Origin: an uncultured Bacteroidales bacterium
GTDB taxonomy: Bacteria > Bacteroidota > Bacteroidia > Bacteroidales > Paludibacteraceae
Assembly (NCBI GenBank): GCA_900542355.1
Contig: UQNE01000010.1
Location: 1-64,000, forward strand
Reading direction: 5' to 3'
DNA length: 64,000 nt
Part shown: positions 7,158 to 15,124 of the stretch, piece by piece
Position numbering within the stretch: position 1 is the first letter of the stretch
Layout of the letters: each line of letters opens with the position of its first letter
Translations under genes and position numbers: made by a program
Notes under the pieces: model-generated
The model's input: the letters and a program-made list of their open reading frames with translations, nothing else
The model's database searches: none
Told to the model about the DNA's origin: nothing

Positions 7158-8237
7158 ATGAAAAAGTACAATTTCAATGCAGGACCGAGTATCCTGCCGC
7201 AGGAAGTCATCAAGCAGACTGCTGATGCTGTGCTCGATTTTGAAGGCGAAGGCCTGAGCATTCTTGAGATCTCGCACCGTGCTAAGTATTTCCAACCCGT
7301 TGTAGATGAGGCAGAAGCCTTGATGAAGGAACTGATGGGTATTCCTGAGGGTTATCGCGTTGTGTTCCTCGGCGGTGGTGCCAGCCTACAGTTCTGCATG
7401 GTTCCGTACAACTTCTTGGAGAAGAAAGCCGCTTACCTCAACACCGGTGTATGGTCCAAGAAGGCTATCAAAGAGGCTAAGGGCTTTGGCGAAGTAGAGG
7501 TGGTAGCAGAGTCCACCAACTCGATTCCTGACAACTACGCTATCCCACAGGACGCTGACTATTTCCACATCACTACAAACAACACCATCTTCGGTACGGA
7601 GATCTCGGAGCGCAAACTGCAAGAAATCTATGCCAAGAAGGGTAATGTGCCTTTGATTGCCGATATGTCGTCGGATGTACTGAGCCGTCCTATCGATGTG
7701 AGCCAATACGACCTTATCTACGGCGGTGCACAGAAGAACCTTGCACCCGCAGGCGTTACCTTCGTAGTGGTTAAGGAGTCGGCTCTCGGAAAGGTATCGC
7801 GCTATATCCCCACGATGCTCAATTATCAGACGCATGTGGATGGCGGGTCGATGTTCAACACGCCGCCTGTGCTGCCTATCTACACGGCTATGCTCAACCT
7901 GCGTTGGCTCAAGAAAAACGGTGGCGTAGAGTGGATTGATAAACGCAACCAACAGAAGGCTGACCTCCTCTACGATTGCCTCGACCACAGCAAAATGTTC
8001 GTTCCGACTATCCTTGAGAAAGAGGACCGTAGCCGTATGAACATCTGCTTCGTGCCGAAACCTGAGTACGAGGAACTCAAAGACGACTTCTTCAAGTTCG
8101 CTTCCGAGCGTGGCATGGTAGGTATCAAGGGACACCGTCTCGTAGGTGGTTTCCGTGCTTCCTGCTACAACGCAATGGACATCGAAGGCGTACAGGCACT
8201 CGTTGATTGCATTCACGATTACGAGAAGAAACTCTAA
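7158..8237 (+). CDS. serC: phosphoserine aminotransferase
   Basis: The 359-residue protein matches SerC along its length: MKKYNFNAGPSILP at the start, GGGASLQF at 72-79, and the PLP-binding Lys193 in IYGGAQKNLAPAG. It converts 3-phosphohydroxypyruvate and glutamate to phosphoserine in serine synthesis. The ATG at 7158 was chosen because family members begin with MKKYNFNAGP; an upstream ATG at 7128 adds ten unrelated residues. It lies between the carboxyltransferase gene and serA, giving a serine-synthesis pair. Confidence 0.93.
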   Translation: MKKYNFNAGPSILPQEVIKQTADAVLDFEGEGLSILEISHRAKYFQPVVDEAEALMKELMGIPEGYRVVFLGGGASLQFCMVPYNFLEKKAAYLNTGVWSKKAIKEAKGFGEVEVVAESTNSIPDNYAIPQDADYFHITTNNTIFGTEISERKLQEIYAKKGNVPLIADMSSDVLSRPIDVSQYDLIYGGAQKNLAPAGVTFVVVKESALGKVSRYIPTMLNYQTHVDGGSMFNTPPVLPIYTAMLNLRWLKKNGGVEWIDKRNQQKADLLYDCLDHSKMFVPTILEKEDRSRMNICFVPKPEYEELKDDFFKFASERGMVGIKGHRLVGGFRASCYNAMDIEGVQALVDCIHDYEKKL

Positions 8238-8289
8238 TAATCCAGTCGTTTCATTTACGTGTTTTAATGCTGTCAAACCGCAACTTTTC

Positions 8290-8344
8290 AGCAAGGGATA
8301 AGCAAGGGATGAGCAACCCATAAGCAAGGTATAACGACCCTATG
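8290..8344. repeat. imperfect tandem repeat, about 5 x 11 nt
   Basis: Units AGCAAGGGATA, AGCAAGGGATG, AGCAACCCATA, AGCAAGGTATA and ACGACCCTATG follow each other without gaps between serC and serA. No promoter was recognised here, so serA may be read from upstream. Confidence 0.8.
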
Positions 8345-8452
8345 GATTAACAAATTTATATAATTATGGACATCATCATGGATTATTGGTTTGGCAATCC
8401 CAAGCGTGAAGAAAAGCGCGCGGCAGTGTTTTACACAACATTAGTCAATAGT

Positions 8453-9373
8453 ATGAAAGTTTTAGTTGCAACTGAAAAACCCTTCGCCAAAGTGGCGGTT
8501 GACGGCATTCGCGAGGTGGTAGAGAAAGCAGGTTACAACCTCGCTTTGCTCGAGAAATACACTGATAAACAGGCATTACTAGACGCTGTAGCAGACGCCG
8601 ACGCACTGATCATCCGCTCCGATGTGGTGGATAACGAGGTATTGGATGCTGCTAAGCAACTCAAGATTGTGGTTCGCGCAGGTGCCGGCTATGATAATAT
8701 CGACCTGGCTGCGGCTACGGCGCACGGGGTAGTAGCCATGAACACTCCCGGACAGAACTCGAACGCTGTGGCTGAGTTGGCACTCGGACTGATGGTGATG
8801 GCCGTGCGCAATTTCTACAACGGCACCAGCGGTACCGAACTCAAGGGCAAGAAACTCGGTATTCACGCTTTCGGCAATGTAGGACGCAATGTAGCCCGTA
8901 TCGCTAAAGGCTTCGGAATGGACATCTACGCCTACGACGCTTTCTGCCCCGATGAGGCTATGACGGCTGCCGGCGTTACGCCGGTTCACTCCGCCGAGGA
9001 ACTCTACAGCACCTGCGATGTGGTTAGCCTTCACATCCCTGCCACTGCAGAGACCAAAGGTAGCATCAACTATGCTCTCCTCAACCGTATGCCGAAGGGG
9101 GCATTGCTCGTCAATACCGCCCGCAAGGAGGTTATCAACGAGGACGAGTTGATCCAACTGATGCAGGAACGCGCTGACTTCAAGTATGTTACCGACATCA
9201 TGCCCGCTGCGGATATGAAGTTCAAGACGCTCTTCGAGGGTCGCTATTTCGCTACGCCTAAGAAGATGGGTGCGCAGACTGCCGAGGCCAACATCAATGC
9301 CGGTATTGCCGCTGCTAATCAGATTGTGGACTTCTTCACCACGGGTAACACCCGTTTCCAAGTGAATAAATAG
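8453..9373 (+). CDS. serA: D-3-phosphoglycerate dehydrogenase, short form
   Basis: The 306-residue product belongs to the D-2-hydroxyacid dehydrogenase family. It has the NAD-binding motif GNVGRN (141-146), the substrate-binding stretch VRAGAGYDNID (74-84) and catalytic Arg224 in NTARKE. It oxidises 3-phosphoglycerate as the first step of serine synthesis. It has no ACT or regulatory domain. The usual catalytic His (TPH) is replaced by Lys270 (TPKKMGAQT), as in the type IIIK enzymes described from Entamoeba and Bacteroidetes. The ATG at 8453 begins the family-typical MKVLVATEKPFAK; a longer frame from 8366 adds 29 residues without family support. Confidence 0.92.
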   Translation: MKVLVATEKPFAKVAVDGIREVVEKAGYNLALLEKYTDKQALLDAVADADALIIRSDVVDNEVLDAAKQLKIVVRAGAGYDNIDLAAATAHGVVAMNTPGQNSNAVAELALGLMVMAVRNFYNGTSGTELKGKKLGIHAFGNVGRNVARIAKGFGMDIYAYDAFCPDEAMTAAGVTPVHSAEELYSTCDVVSLHIPATAETKGSINYALLNRMPKGALLVNTARKEVINEDELIQLMQERADFKYVTDIMPAADMKFKTLFEGRYFATPKKMGAQTAEANINAGIAAANQIVDFFTTGNTRFQVNK

Positions 9374-9552
9374 TTCCGTACAGAGAAGCCATTAATGGTC
9401 AGCAAATAACAGTTAGGTTCTCCATTAATTGCCATTAAATGACCATTAAAGACCTCCCCAAGCCCCTCCACAGGAGGAATGTTGCACAGTGGAGACATGG
9501 GTTCTCCGTTAACGGTTAATTGACCGTTAATGGCTCTGTATAAACAATATTC
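9374..9552. repeat. intergenic dispersed repeats
   Basis: No gene is seen. The stretch holds CCATTAA/GTTAATGG units about 10-11 nt apart introduced by GGTTCTCC, the same family as at 2880-3260 and 55040-55110, and one CCTCCCCAAGCCCCTCC element. Confidence 0.6.
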
Positions 9553-9588
9553 AATAGGCTACTCTGCGGTTGCGGGGTAGCCTATTTT
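9553..9588 (+). terminator. rho-independent terminator after serA
   Basis: AATAGGCTAC (9553-9562) pairs with GTAGCCTATT, followed by TTGG. It closes the serC-serA unit and separates it from the cas operon. Confidence 0.6.
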
Positions 9589-9655
9589 GGTTGTGTTTGC
9601 ATATTTAGTAGTGGGATAGAAAACCTCATTTTCTTTTAGAACTCAAGTGAATACA

Positions 9656-9687
9656 TTTGTGTGTTTCAGAAAATTATCGTACATTTG
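9656..9687 (+). promoter_or_regulatory. promoter of the cas operon
   Basis: TTTG (9656-9659), 20 nt, then TACATTTG (9680-9687) matches the Bacteroidetes consensus. It lies about 100-120 nt before the possible cas6 starts and is the only clear promoter seen ahead of the operon. Confidence 0.65.
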
Positions 9688-9811
9688 CAGTCGAAACACA
9701 ATGAGCCATTAAGCCATTCCTTGATTATTCGTATTTTAGTTAAAAATTGGCTACACAACCAAGAACGACCTACATAAGATACCCATTCTAACCATTCGTT
9801 TTCAGAACGAA

Positions 9812-10453
9812 TTGGCGCAAGGGGAGATACCTCTTTTTCGCGGGGCAGTAATCAGCAAAGTACCGCCGACACTCACGCTCTTCCATAACCACGAGGGCGA
9901 GTCGTTGCGCTATCGTTACCCGCTTATCCAGTACAAACGCATTGGCGGCAAGGCTGCTATCTTGTGCCTCGGCGAAGGCACGGAGGCTATCGGCAATTTC
10001 TTTGCCGGAGCCGATTTTAGTCTGCGTATCGGTCAGCGCACGGAGCGTTTTGCGGTGGAGAACATACAAGCCACGCAATGGCTGCTGCAGACATGGGAGA
10101 GCGATTTTCGCTACACACTGCGCAAATGGTTGCCGTTCAACACGGCTAACTATGCGGCGTATAAGCAGTTGGAGAGCGTGGCAGAGCGTGCGGAATTGCT
10201 GGAGCATATCCTCACGGGCAATATCCTATCGATGTGCACGGGGTTGGGCAAGCACCTGGACTCGCCTGTCAGTTGCCGACTAATGAACATCAGTGCCCAA
10301 CACAGTTATCTATTCAAGGGCGTGAAGATGCAAGGGTTCGACATTGAGTTTCGCACCAATGTCTATATCCCCGACTATCTTGGTATTGGCAAGGGCGTCA
10401 GCCATGGTTTTGGGGTGATACATAAGATGAATAAAAAACTAGAAAATCAATGA
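9812..10453 (+). CDS. cas6: Cas6 crRNA-processing endoribonuclease
   Basis: The product has a Cas6-like ferredoxin fold pattern. It ends with the Gly-rich loop GIGKGVSHGFGVI, diagnostic of Cas6. Cas6 cuts the CRISPR transcript within repeats to give 5'-handle crRNAs. The listed start is a TTG giving 213 residues. The upstream codons (PILTIRFQNE, from 9782) encode what looks like the expected first beta-strand, and the frame stays open back to a TAG at 9737-9739, yet contains no ATG, GTG or TTG. ATA at 9779-9781 occupies the place where ATG would be expected. The true start is thus uncertain, or cas6 is weakly expressed. cas10 starts 3 nt after the stop. Confidence 0.85.
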   Translation: MAQGEIPLFRGAVISKVPPTLTLFHNHEGESLRYRYPLIQYKRIGGKAAILCLGEGTEAIGNFFAGADFSLRIGQRTERFAVENIQATQWLLQTWESDFRYTLRKWLPFNTANYAAYKQLESVAERAELLEHILTGNILSMCTGLGKHLDSPVSCRLMNISAQHSYLFKGVKMQGFDIEFRTNVYIPDYLGIGKGVSHGFGVIHKMNKKLENQ

Positions 10454-10456
10454 TAT

Positions 10457-11965
10457 ATGAATGAACAGAAACCATTATTATTTGTAGGAGGAGACTTGAG
10501 TGGCATTCAAAAGTTCTTGTACAACATCACCTCGAAAAAAGCAGCCATCAGCCTAAAAGGGCGGAGTGCCTACTTGGTGAATTATACGAAGCAACTATGT
10601 GAAGACATTTTGTCTCTCCCTTCCGTTGCGACGGGCAATAGAAAAGAAACGGTCTATTGTTCCGGTGGTAAGTTCTATCTTATCACAGATGACACGCAAG
10701 ACATTCGCTCTGCCTTGGATGAGTTTTATCATCAGGCGGAGAAAAAACTCTGGGAAGAACACCGCGGTCAGTTAGGAATAGCCATTGCTTATGTACCATT
10801 CTACTTTACCGACAACACCGAATCGGAAGTGGTCATCGATGAAGAAAAGGGTAACATTGGCAACTTGTGGAAAAACATCAACAACAAGTTTACAACCTTG
10901 AAGAATCAGAAGTTTCATTCTGTACTGCAAGACCAATACGATACTATGTTTGAGGTGTTGCCAGTTGGCGGAAAGGTTCATGTATGTGCTATCATAGGCA
11001 CTGAATCTGCCGAATGTGTCAAATTGGACAAAGACTCTGATGGTGATGTTCAAGTATGTGCCATCACAGGCATAGAATCGGCCCAATGCGTCAAATTAGA
11101 CAAAGACTCTGATGGCGATGCTATTTGGGTATTACCATCCGTAAAAGAACAAGTGGATTTGGGTAAGGCGTTACGAGAAAAGGAGCATTTCAAGACTTTT
11201 GAGGAGTATGCTAAAGGAAGTTACTTAGGAATTCTGCGAATGGATGTGGACGGAATGGGCGAGCGTATTCAAAGAGGTTTCAACAATTTGGCAGAGTATC
11301 GCCGTTTTTCGCAGAAACTTCAGTCATTCTTTGAAGGGGCGAATAGTACCTTACGCAGTTTGCAGCAAAAGCCCGAATTTAGAGATTATCTAAACATCAT
11401 TTATGCCGGTGGCGATGACCTCTTTATAGTAGGAAAATGGAGTAAGGTATTGGACTATGCCGATGAAATTCGTAAAGCCTTTGCCACACATACCACTGGA
11501 GAGGGGCTTACTATATCCGGTGGTCTAGTGGTAGTAGGAGCAAAATTCCCTATTGTCAAAGCTGCTGAGATGGCAGGCGATGCCGAAGACGAAGCCAAAA
11601 AATACATTTACAATGGTAAGCCAAAGAATGCCATCTGTTTCTTAGGAGAGTGTGTCAGTTGGAATCAAGAATTTGATGAAGTGAAACAACTGAAAGATGA
11701 ATTTATTCTACAAATCACTCAAAATGGGTTATCAAAAGGATTCCTTCATAAGTTGATGACCTATGCGACTATGGCTCAGAGTGGAAAACAAATGAACTAC
11801 ATTTGGCATTCTGTCTATTATCTAACTCGCTTGATGGAGAGGTGCACCAATAATACTGCTCGTGATTTTGTCCGCAAGACAAGGGACAAAGAGATGTCAA
11901 AAGGAATAGGACATCTGCGCCGAATGGCATTGGCTGCGCGTTGGGCAGAATTAGAACTAAAATAA
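10457..11965 (+). CDS. cas10: Cas10/Csm1 without HD domain
   Basis: The 502-residue protein begins directly in the first palm region (LLFVGGDLSGIQKFLYNITS, about 8-27). It carries the cyclase/polymerase motif GGDD at 318-321 (YAGGDDLFIVG) and a helical C-terminus. The GGDD palm of Cas10 makes cyclic oligoadenylates when the complex binds target RNA. Family members usually have about 700-850 residues with an N-terminal HD DNase domain; that domain is absent and no separate HD gene is nearby. Residues 174-221 are a tandem 24-residue duplication, each copy with two cysteines. The gene follows cas6 by 3 nt and csm2 comes 29 nt later. Confidence 0.95.
   Translation: MNEQKPLLFVGGDLSGIQKFLYNITSKKAAISLKGRSAYLVNYTKQLCEDILSLPSVATGNRKETVYCSGGKFYLITDDTQDIRSALDEFYHQAEKKLWEEHRGQLGIAIAYVPFYFTDNTESEVVIDEEKGNIGNLWKNINNKFTTLKNQKFHSVLQDQYDTMFEVLPVGGKVHVCAIIGTESAECVKLDKDSDGDVQVCAITGIESAQCVKLDKDSDGDAIWVLPSVKEQVDLGKALREKEHFKTFEEYAKGSYLGILRMDVDGMGERIQRGFNNLAEYRRFSQKLQSFFEGANSTLRSLQQKPEFRDYLNIIYAGGDDLFIVGKWSKVLDYADEIRKAFATHTTGEGLTISGGLVVVGAKFPIVKAAEMAGDAEDEAKKYIYNGKPKNAICFLGECVSWNQEFDEVKQLKDEFILQITQNGLSKGFLHKLMTYATMAQSGKQMNYIWHSVYYLTRLMERCTNNTARDFVRKTRDKEMSKGIGHLRRMALAARWAELELK
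10976..11119 (+). repeat. in-frame tandem duplication inside cas10 (2 x 72 nt)
   Basis: Units 10976-11047 and 11048-11119 encode VHVCAIIGTESAECVKL-DKDSDGD and VQVCAITGIESAQCVKL-DKDSDGD. They differ at scattered, partly synonymous positions. The duplicated part corresponds to the Cys-containing insertion between the two palm regions. Confidence 0.9.
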
Positions 11966-11994
11966 AAATACAAACTATTAAAATTTACATCATT

Positions 11995-12414
11995 ATGGTA
12001 TGGAAAGAAATGATTCCCGCAAGTGAAATCAAAGACAAAGTTACCACGAATACCGTGGAGTTTGCAGAAAAGTTCGGACATTATCTCGGTACTGATGAGA
12101 TGGTGATGGATCCTGAATTCGGCAAAATGAAAAAGACCAAGGGTAAACTTACAACAAATCAACTGCGTAAGTTTTTCGGGGAAGTAAAGCGTCAGCAGAT
12201 GCAGGGGTACAACGAAACACAATTTGTGTTGCTCAAGCCCAAATTGGCGTATGCTGTAGGACGCGACAAAGGAGCGACTAAAATAAAGGATTTCTACAAT
12301 GTAATGACGAACGCCATTGATTTGGTAAAGGATGAAAAATCATTCAAGAACTTTATTATGGTCTTTGAAGCGATAGTTGCATATCATAAGGCAACTGAGG
12401 AAGCCGGAATGTAA
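11995..12414 (+). CDS. csm2: Csm2, type III-A small subunit
   Basis: The 139-residue helical protein has the Csm2 signature LTTNQLRKFFGEVKRQQ and FVLLKPKLAYAVGR. Csm2 lines the target-RNA channel of the Csm effector and its presence assigns the locus to type III-A. The ATG at 11995 (MVWKEMIP) was chosen over an upstream alternative start at 11941, which would overlap cas10 and add 18 low-complexity residues. csm3 follows after 25 nt. Confidence 0.92.
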   Translation: MVWKEMIPASEIKDKVTTNTVEFAEKFGHYLGTDEMVMDPEFGKMKKTKGKLTTNQLRKFFGEVKRQQMQGYNETQFVLLKPKLAYAVGRDKGATKIKDFYNVMTNAIDLVKDEKSFKNFIMVFEAIVAYHKATEEAGM

Positions 12415-12439
12415 AAAAACAATCTAATAATTTGCAAAT

Positions 12440-13075
12440 ATGAAACAGTTAATCAAAAAAATTAGAATAAACACAACACTTACGGTTGTAACAGGTCTTC
12501 ACATCGGTGGGAGCAGTGATAATGTCGAAATTGGCGGTATTGATAACCCCGTCATCAAGATTTCGACGCGAGAAAACCAACCTTATATCCCTGGCAGTTC
12601 CCTTAAGGGTAAAATGCGTTGTCTTCTGGAGCAAGTGAATGGTGCCGCAGAGGTGGGACAATGTGAAAAAGTCAACAACCTTTTTGGTTTTGCTAGAGAA
12701 AATAAGCCTTCCAAGTTGATAGTGCGAGATGCCTATTTGACAGACGAGTCAGTAAATAGTCTAAAAAAGTGCAGTGATACTTTGGATATGCCGTTTACTG
12801 AAAATAAATATGAGAACACCATTGATCGTACCAGAGGTGTTGCTCAACATCCACGCCAACAAGAGCGTGTGCCGGCAGGTGTACAATTTGGTATAGAGAT
12901 GATTATCAATGTATGGGATAATGATAACGCTGATGCACTACTGCAAATGCTTAAGGATGCTATTCGCCTCATAGAAAATGACTATCTTGGAGGTAGTGGT
13001 TCGCGCGGGTATGGTCAAGTTACATTTGGCGAACTTAGCATAAAAGAATTGTCAGCTGAAAATAATTGGAAATAA
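12440..13075 (+). CDS. csm3: Csm3, backbone RAMP and target-RNA nuclease
   Basis: The 211-residue RAMP protein has LHIGGSSDNVEIGGIDNPVI near the N-terminus, PYIPGSSLKGKMR, and GGSGSRGYGQV at the C-terminus. Asp35 in GGIDNPV aligns with the catalytic Asp (D33) of the Streptococcus thermophilus protein, so target RNA cutting should be intact. Several copies form the Csm filament around the crRNA. The stop overlaps the csm4 start as TAATG, indicating translational coupling. Confidence 0.95.
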   Translation: MKQLIKKIRINTTLTVVTGLHIGGSSDNVEIGGIDNPVIKISTRENQPYIPGSSLKGKMRCLLEQVNGAAEVGQCEKVNNLFGFARENKPSKLIVRDAYLTDESVNSLKKCSDTLDMPFTENKYENTIDRTRGVAQHPRQQERVPAGVQFGIEMIINVWDNDNADALLQMLKDAIRLIENDYLGGSGSRGYGQVTFGELSIKELSAENNWK

Positions 13076-14001
13076 TGGCAACACATCGATATACTATATA
13101 TCGTCTCCATTTCACCACGCCCATTCATATTGGTAGTCAACGGGATGACTATGGACTGAGCCTTCAGTCCATAGCCTCCGACACTATGTACGCTGCCATC
13201 ACTGCCACATTAGCAAGTATGGGTGAAAATCTCCCCGATGATGGAGACTTAGGGTGCGTGATAAGCGGACTGTTCCTTTATCACAAAAACGGGCAAAAGG
13301 TAGACTACTATTTCCCGAAACCGCCTTGTACACAACTCGCTGAAGGTACATCGGCAAACGATAGGAAGAAGTTGAAAAAACAACAATGGCTTCCACTTGA
13401 ACAGTTTGAGCAAGTTTTGCATGGAAAACCGCTCTCGAAGCCATTTGAAATGCCTGATTTTATCCATTCGCAAGTATCAGAACGCGTGAAAGTGTCTCGT
13501 GACGAATCTGAAGATGCTACCCCTTTTTATATGGATAGGGTGTATTTTTCCGACCAATCGGGACTATTCTTTCTTGTGGAAGGTGATACGCAATGCATAG
13601 AAAAAGCCCTTCCTTTGTTGGCTTTAGAAGGCATTGGTACTGATAGAAATGTGGGAAATGGGGCCTTTGAATATCAAGCAGATACTGTATCTATTGATAT
13701 CCCGGAGGATGGACAATATGTCTTGGCTCTATCCACTTATATCCCTGCCGGAAAGGAACAACTCGAACAAGCCATAGACCTGCATTCATCCTATGAATTG
13801 ATTCGTCGTGGAGGTTGGATCTCTACCGCTCCGTACAATACTATCCGCAAAAATGCCATCTATGCCTTTGCTGCAGGTAGTGTATTCCATAATCTGCAAA
13901 TGGGTGATGGCAAAATCGTTGATTTGGCACCGCACAACCTTGTACAACACCCTATATGGAGATGTGGAAAAGCATTTTTCTTACCTATTAAACTATCGTA
14001 A
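13075..14001 (+). CDS. csm4: Csm4, crRNA 5'-handle-binding RAMP
   Basis: The 308-residue RAMP starts MATHRYTIYRLHFTTPIHIG and continues SIASDTMYAAI, typical of Csm4. A second RAMP half lies after about residue 150 (YFSDQSGLFFLVEGD, GIGTDRNVGNGAFEY). Csm4 holds the crRNA 5' handle and contacts Cas10. The ATG sharing its A with the csm3 stop (13075) was preferred to a TTG three codons upstream. csm5 begins 2 nt after the stop. Confidence 0.92.
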   Translation: MATHRYTIYRLHFTTPIHIGSQRDDYGLSLQSIASDTMYAAITATLASMGENLPDDGDLGCVISGLFLYHKNGQKVDYYFPKPPCTQLAEGTSANDRKKLKKQQWLPLEQFEQVLHGKPLSKPFEMPDFIHSQVSERVKVSRDESEDATPFYMDRVYFSDQSGLFFLVEGDTQCIEKALPLLALEGIGTDRNVGNGAFEYQADTVSIDIPEDGQYVLALSTYIPAGKEQLEQAIDLHSSYELIRRGGWISTAPYNTIRKNAIYAFAAGSVFHNLQMGDGKIVDLAPHNLVQHPIWRCGKAFFLPIKLS

Positions 14002-14003
14002 TT

Positions 14004-15119
14004 ATGGAACTGGTTAATAAGAAATATACTGTTACTGCCCAAGTTCTTACACCTTTGTCAATAGGGCAAGGGAGCGAAAAAGATTGGGTATATGGTGTGG
14101 ACTTTCTGACACAACTAGACCAAGAAGAGCAACAATGGCTGTATCATCTCAGTATGGAAAAGATGATAGATGCCGGTGTTGACCTTGATAATTTATCCAA
14201 ACTGTTTGCGGATGGCCGCCCTAAAGAAATTAACACATTGATAGGCAACAAATTGATGCAAGTCAGCGATTTGCAGATGCGCTTGCCTATCTCAAATGCA
14301 CAAGGGCTAACCAATCCTATCAAAACTTTCTTGCGTAATCCGCTGACAAATCGCCCCATCTTGGCAGGCAGTTCGCTCAAAGGCGCAATTCGCTCGGTTT
14401 TGTTTACTTATTTGCGAGATACAGAGCGAGATAATGTTTCTGTTTTTGGCAGAATGACGGACGGATCCGATTTTATGCGTTTTATTCGTGTTGGTGATTT
14501 TGAATTTGAGAAGACTTGTCTTGTCAATACCAAAATCTATAACCTGCATCGTGAAGGACGTGATTGGCAAGGCGGTTGGAAACATGGTGGAAACAATACT
14601 TCTAATACATTTAACCCTATAGGTTTCAACACTATATACGAGTGCCTGCCGCCAAGTGCCACCGCTGAAGGAAATGTTATGTTCGCAGATATTCTCTTTG
14701 CTCATATTGCCAATCAACCTCTGTACGGAAAGAAAAAAAGCATAATGTCAGTTCCGGATATTGCCACAAAATTATGCGACATAGTCAATGACCATACATT
14801 CAACTATCTCAATAAAGAGATGGACTTTTTTACGGAGTATTGGCAAGGAGATGGCTCCTCAAATATCCGTGAACGCATTGAGTACTTGCAAGATATGATT
14901 GACAACTGTGCGGCTAATGAATGTGTTATTAAGATGTCGGCTGGTGCAGGTTTCCATTCTATCACAGGTGATTGGCAGTTTGAGGGTTATATAGAAGACC
15001 AACGGCATCACATGGATAGAAAGCGTGGAGGAGAACTTCCAAAATCCCGCAAAATCGCAGTCAGTAGCTCTAAGGCATTCTCACCTATGGGTTTTGTTAA
15101 ACTAACTTTTAATCATTAA
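14004..15119 (+). CDS. csm5: Csm5, capping RAMP
   Basis: The 371-residue protein shows Csm5 features: VLTPLSIGQGSE near the start, the glycine-rich segment PILAGSSLKGAIRSVLF at about 112-128, and a basic C-terminus. Csm5 caps the 3' end of the crRNA filament and recruits host nucleases for maturation in studied systems. It directly precedes the first CARF nuclease gene (5 nt). Confidence 0.92.
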   Translation: MELVNKKYTVTAQVLTPLSIGQGSEKDWVYGVDFLTQLDQEEQQWLYHLSMEKMIDAGVDLDNLSKLFADGRPKEINTLIGNKLMQVSDLQMRLPISNAQGLTNPIKTFLRNPLTNRPILAGSSLKGAIRSVLFTYLRDTERDNVSVFGRMTDGSDFMRFIRVGDFEFEKTCLVNTKIYNLHREGRDWQGGWKHGGNNTSNTFNPIGFNTIYECLPPSATAEGNVMFADILFAHIANQPLYGKKKSIMSVPDIATKLCDIVNDHTFNYLNKEMDFFTEYWQGDGSSNIRERIEYLQDMIDNCAANECVIKMSAGAGFHSITGDWQFEGYIEDQRHHMDRKRGGELPKSRKIAVSSSKAFSPMGFVKLTFNH

Positions 15120-15124
15120 TCACT

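Noticed and set aside
9812..10207. Overlapping frames opposite and within cas6, helicase, cas1 and primase-polymerase genes
   Set aside because: They are shadows of well-supported genes with no independent motif or start signal.
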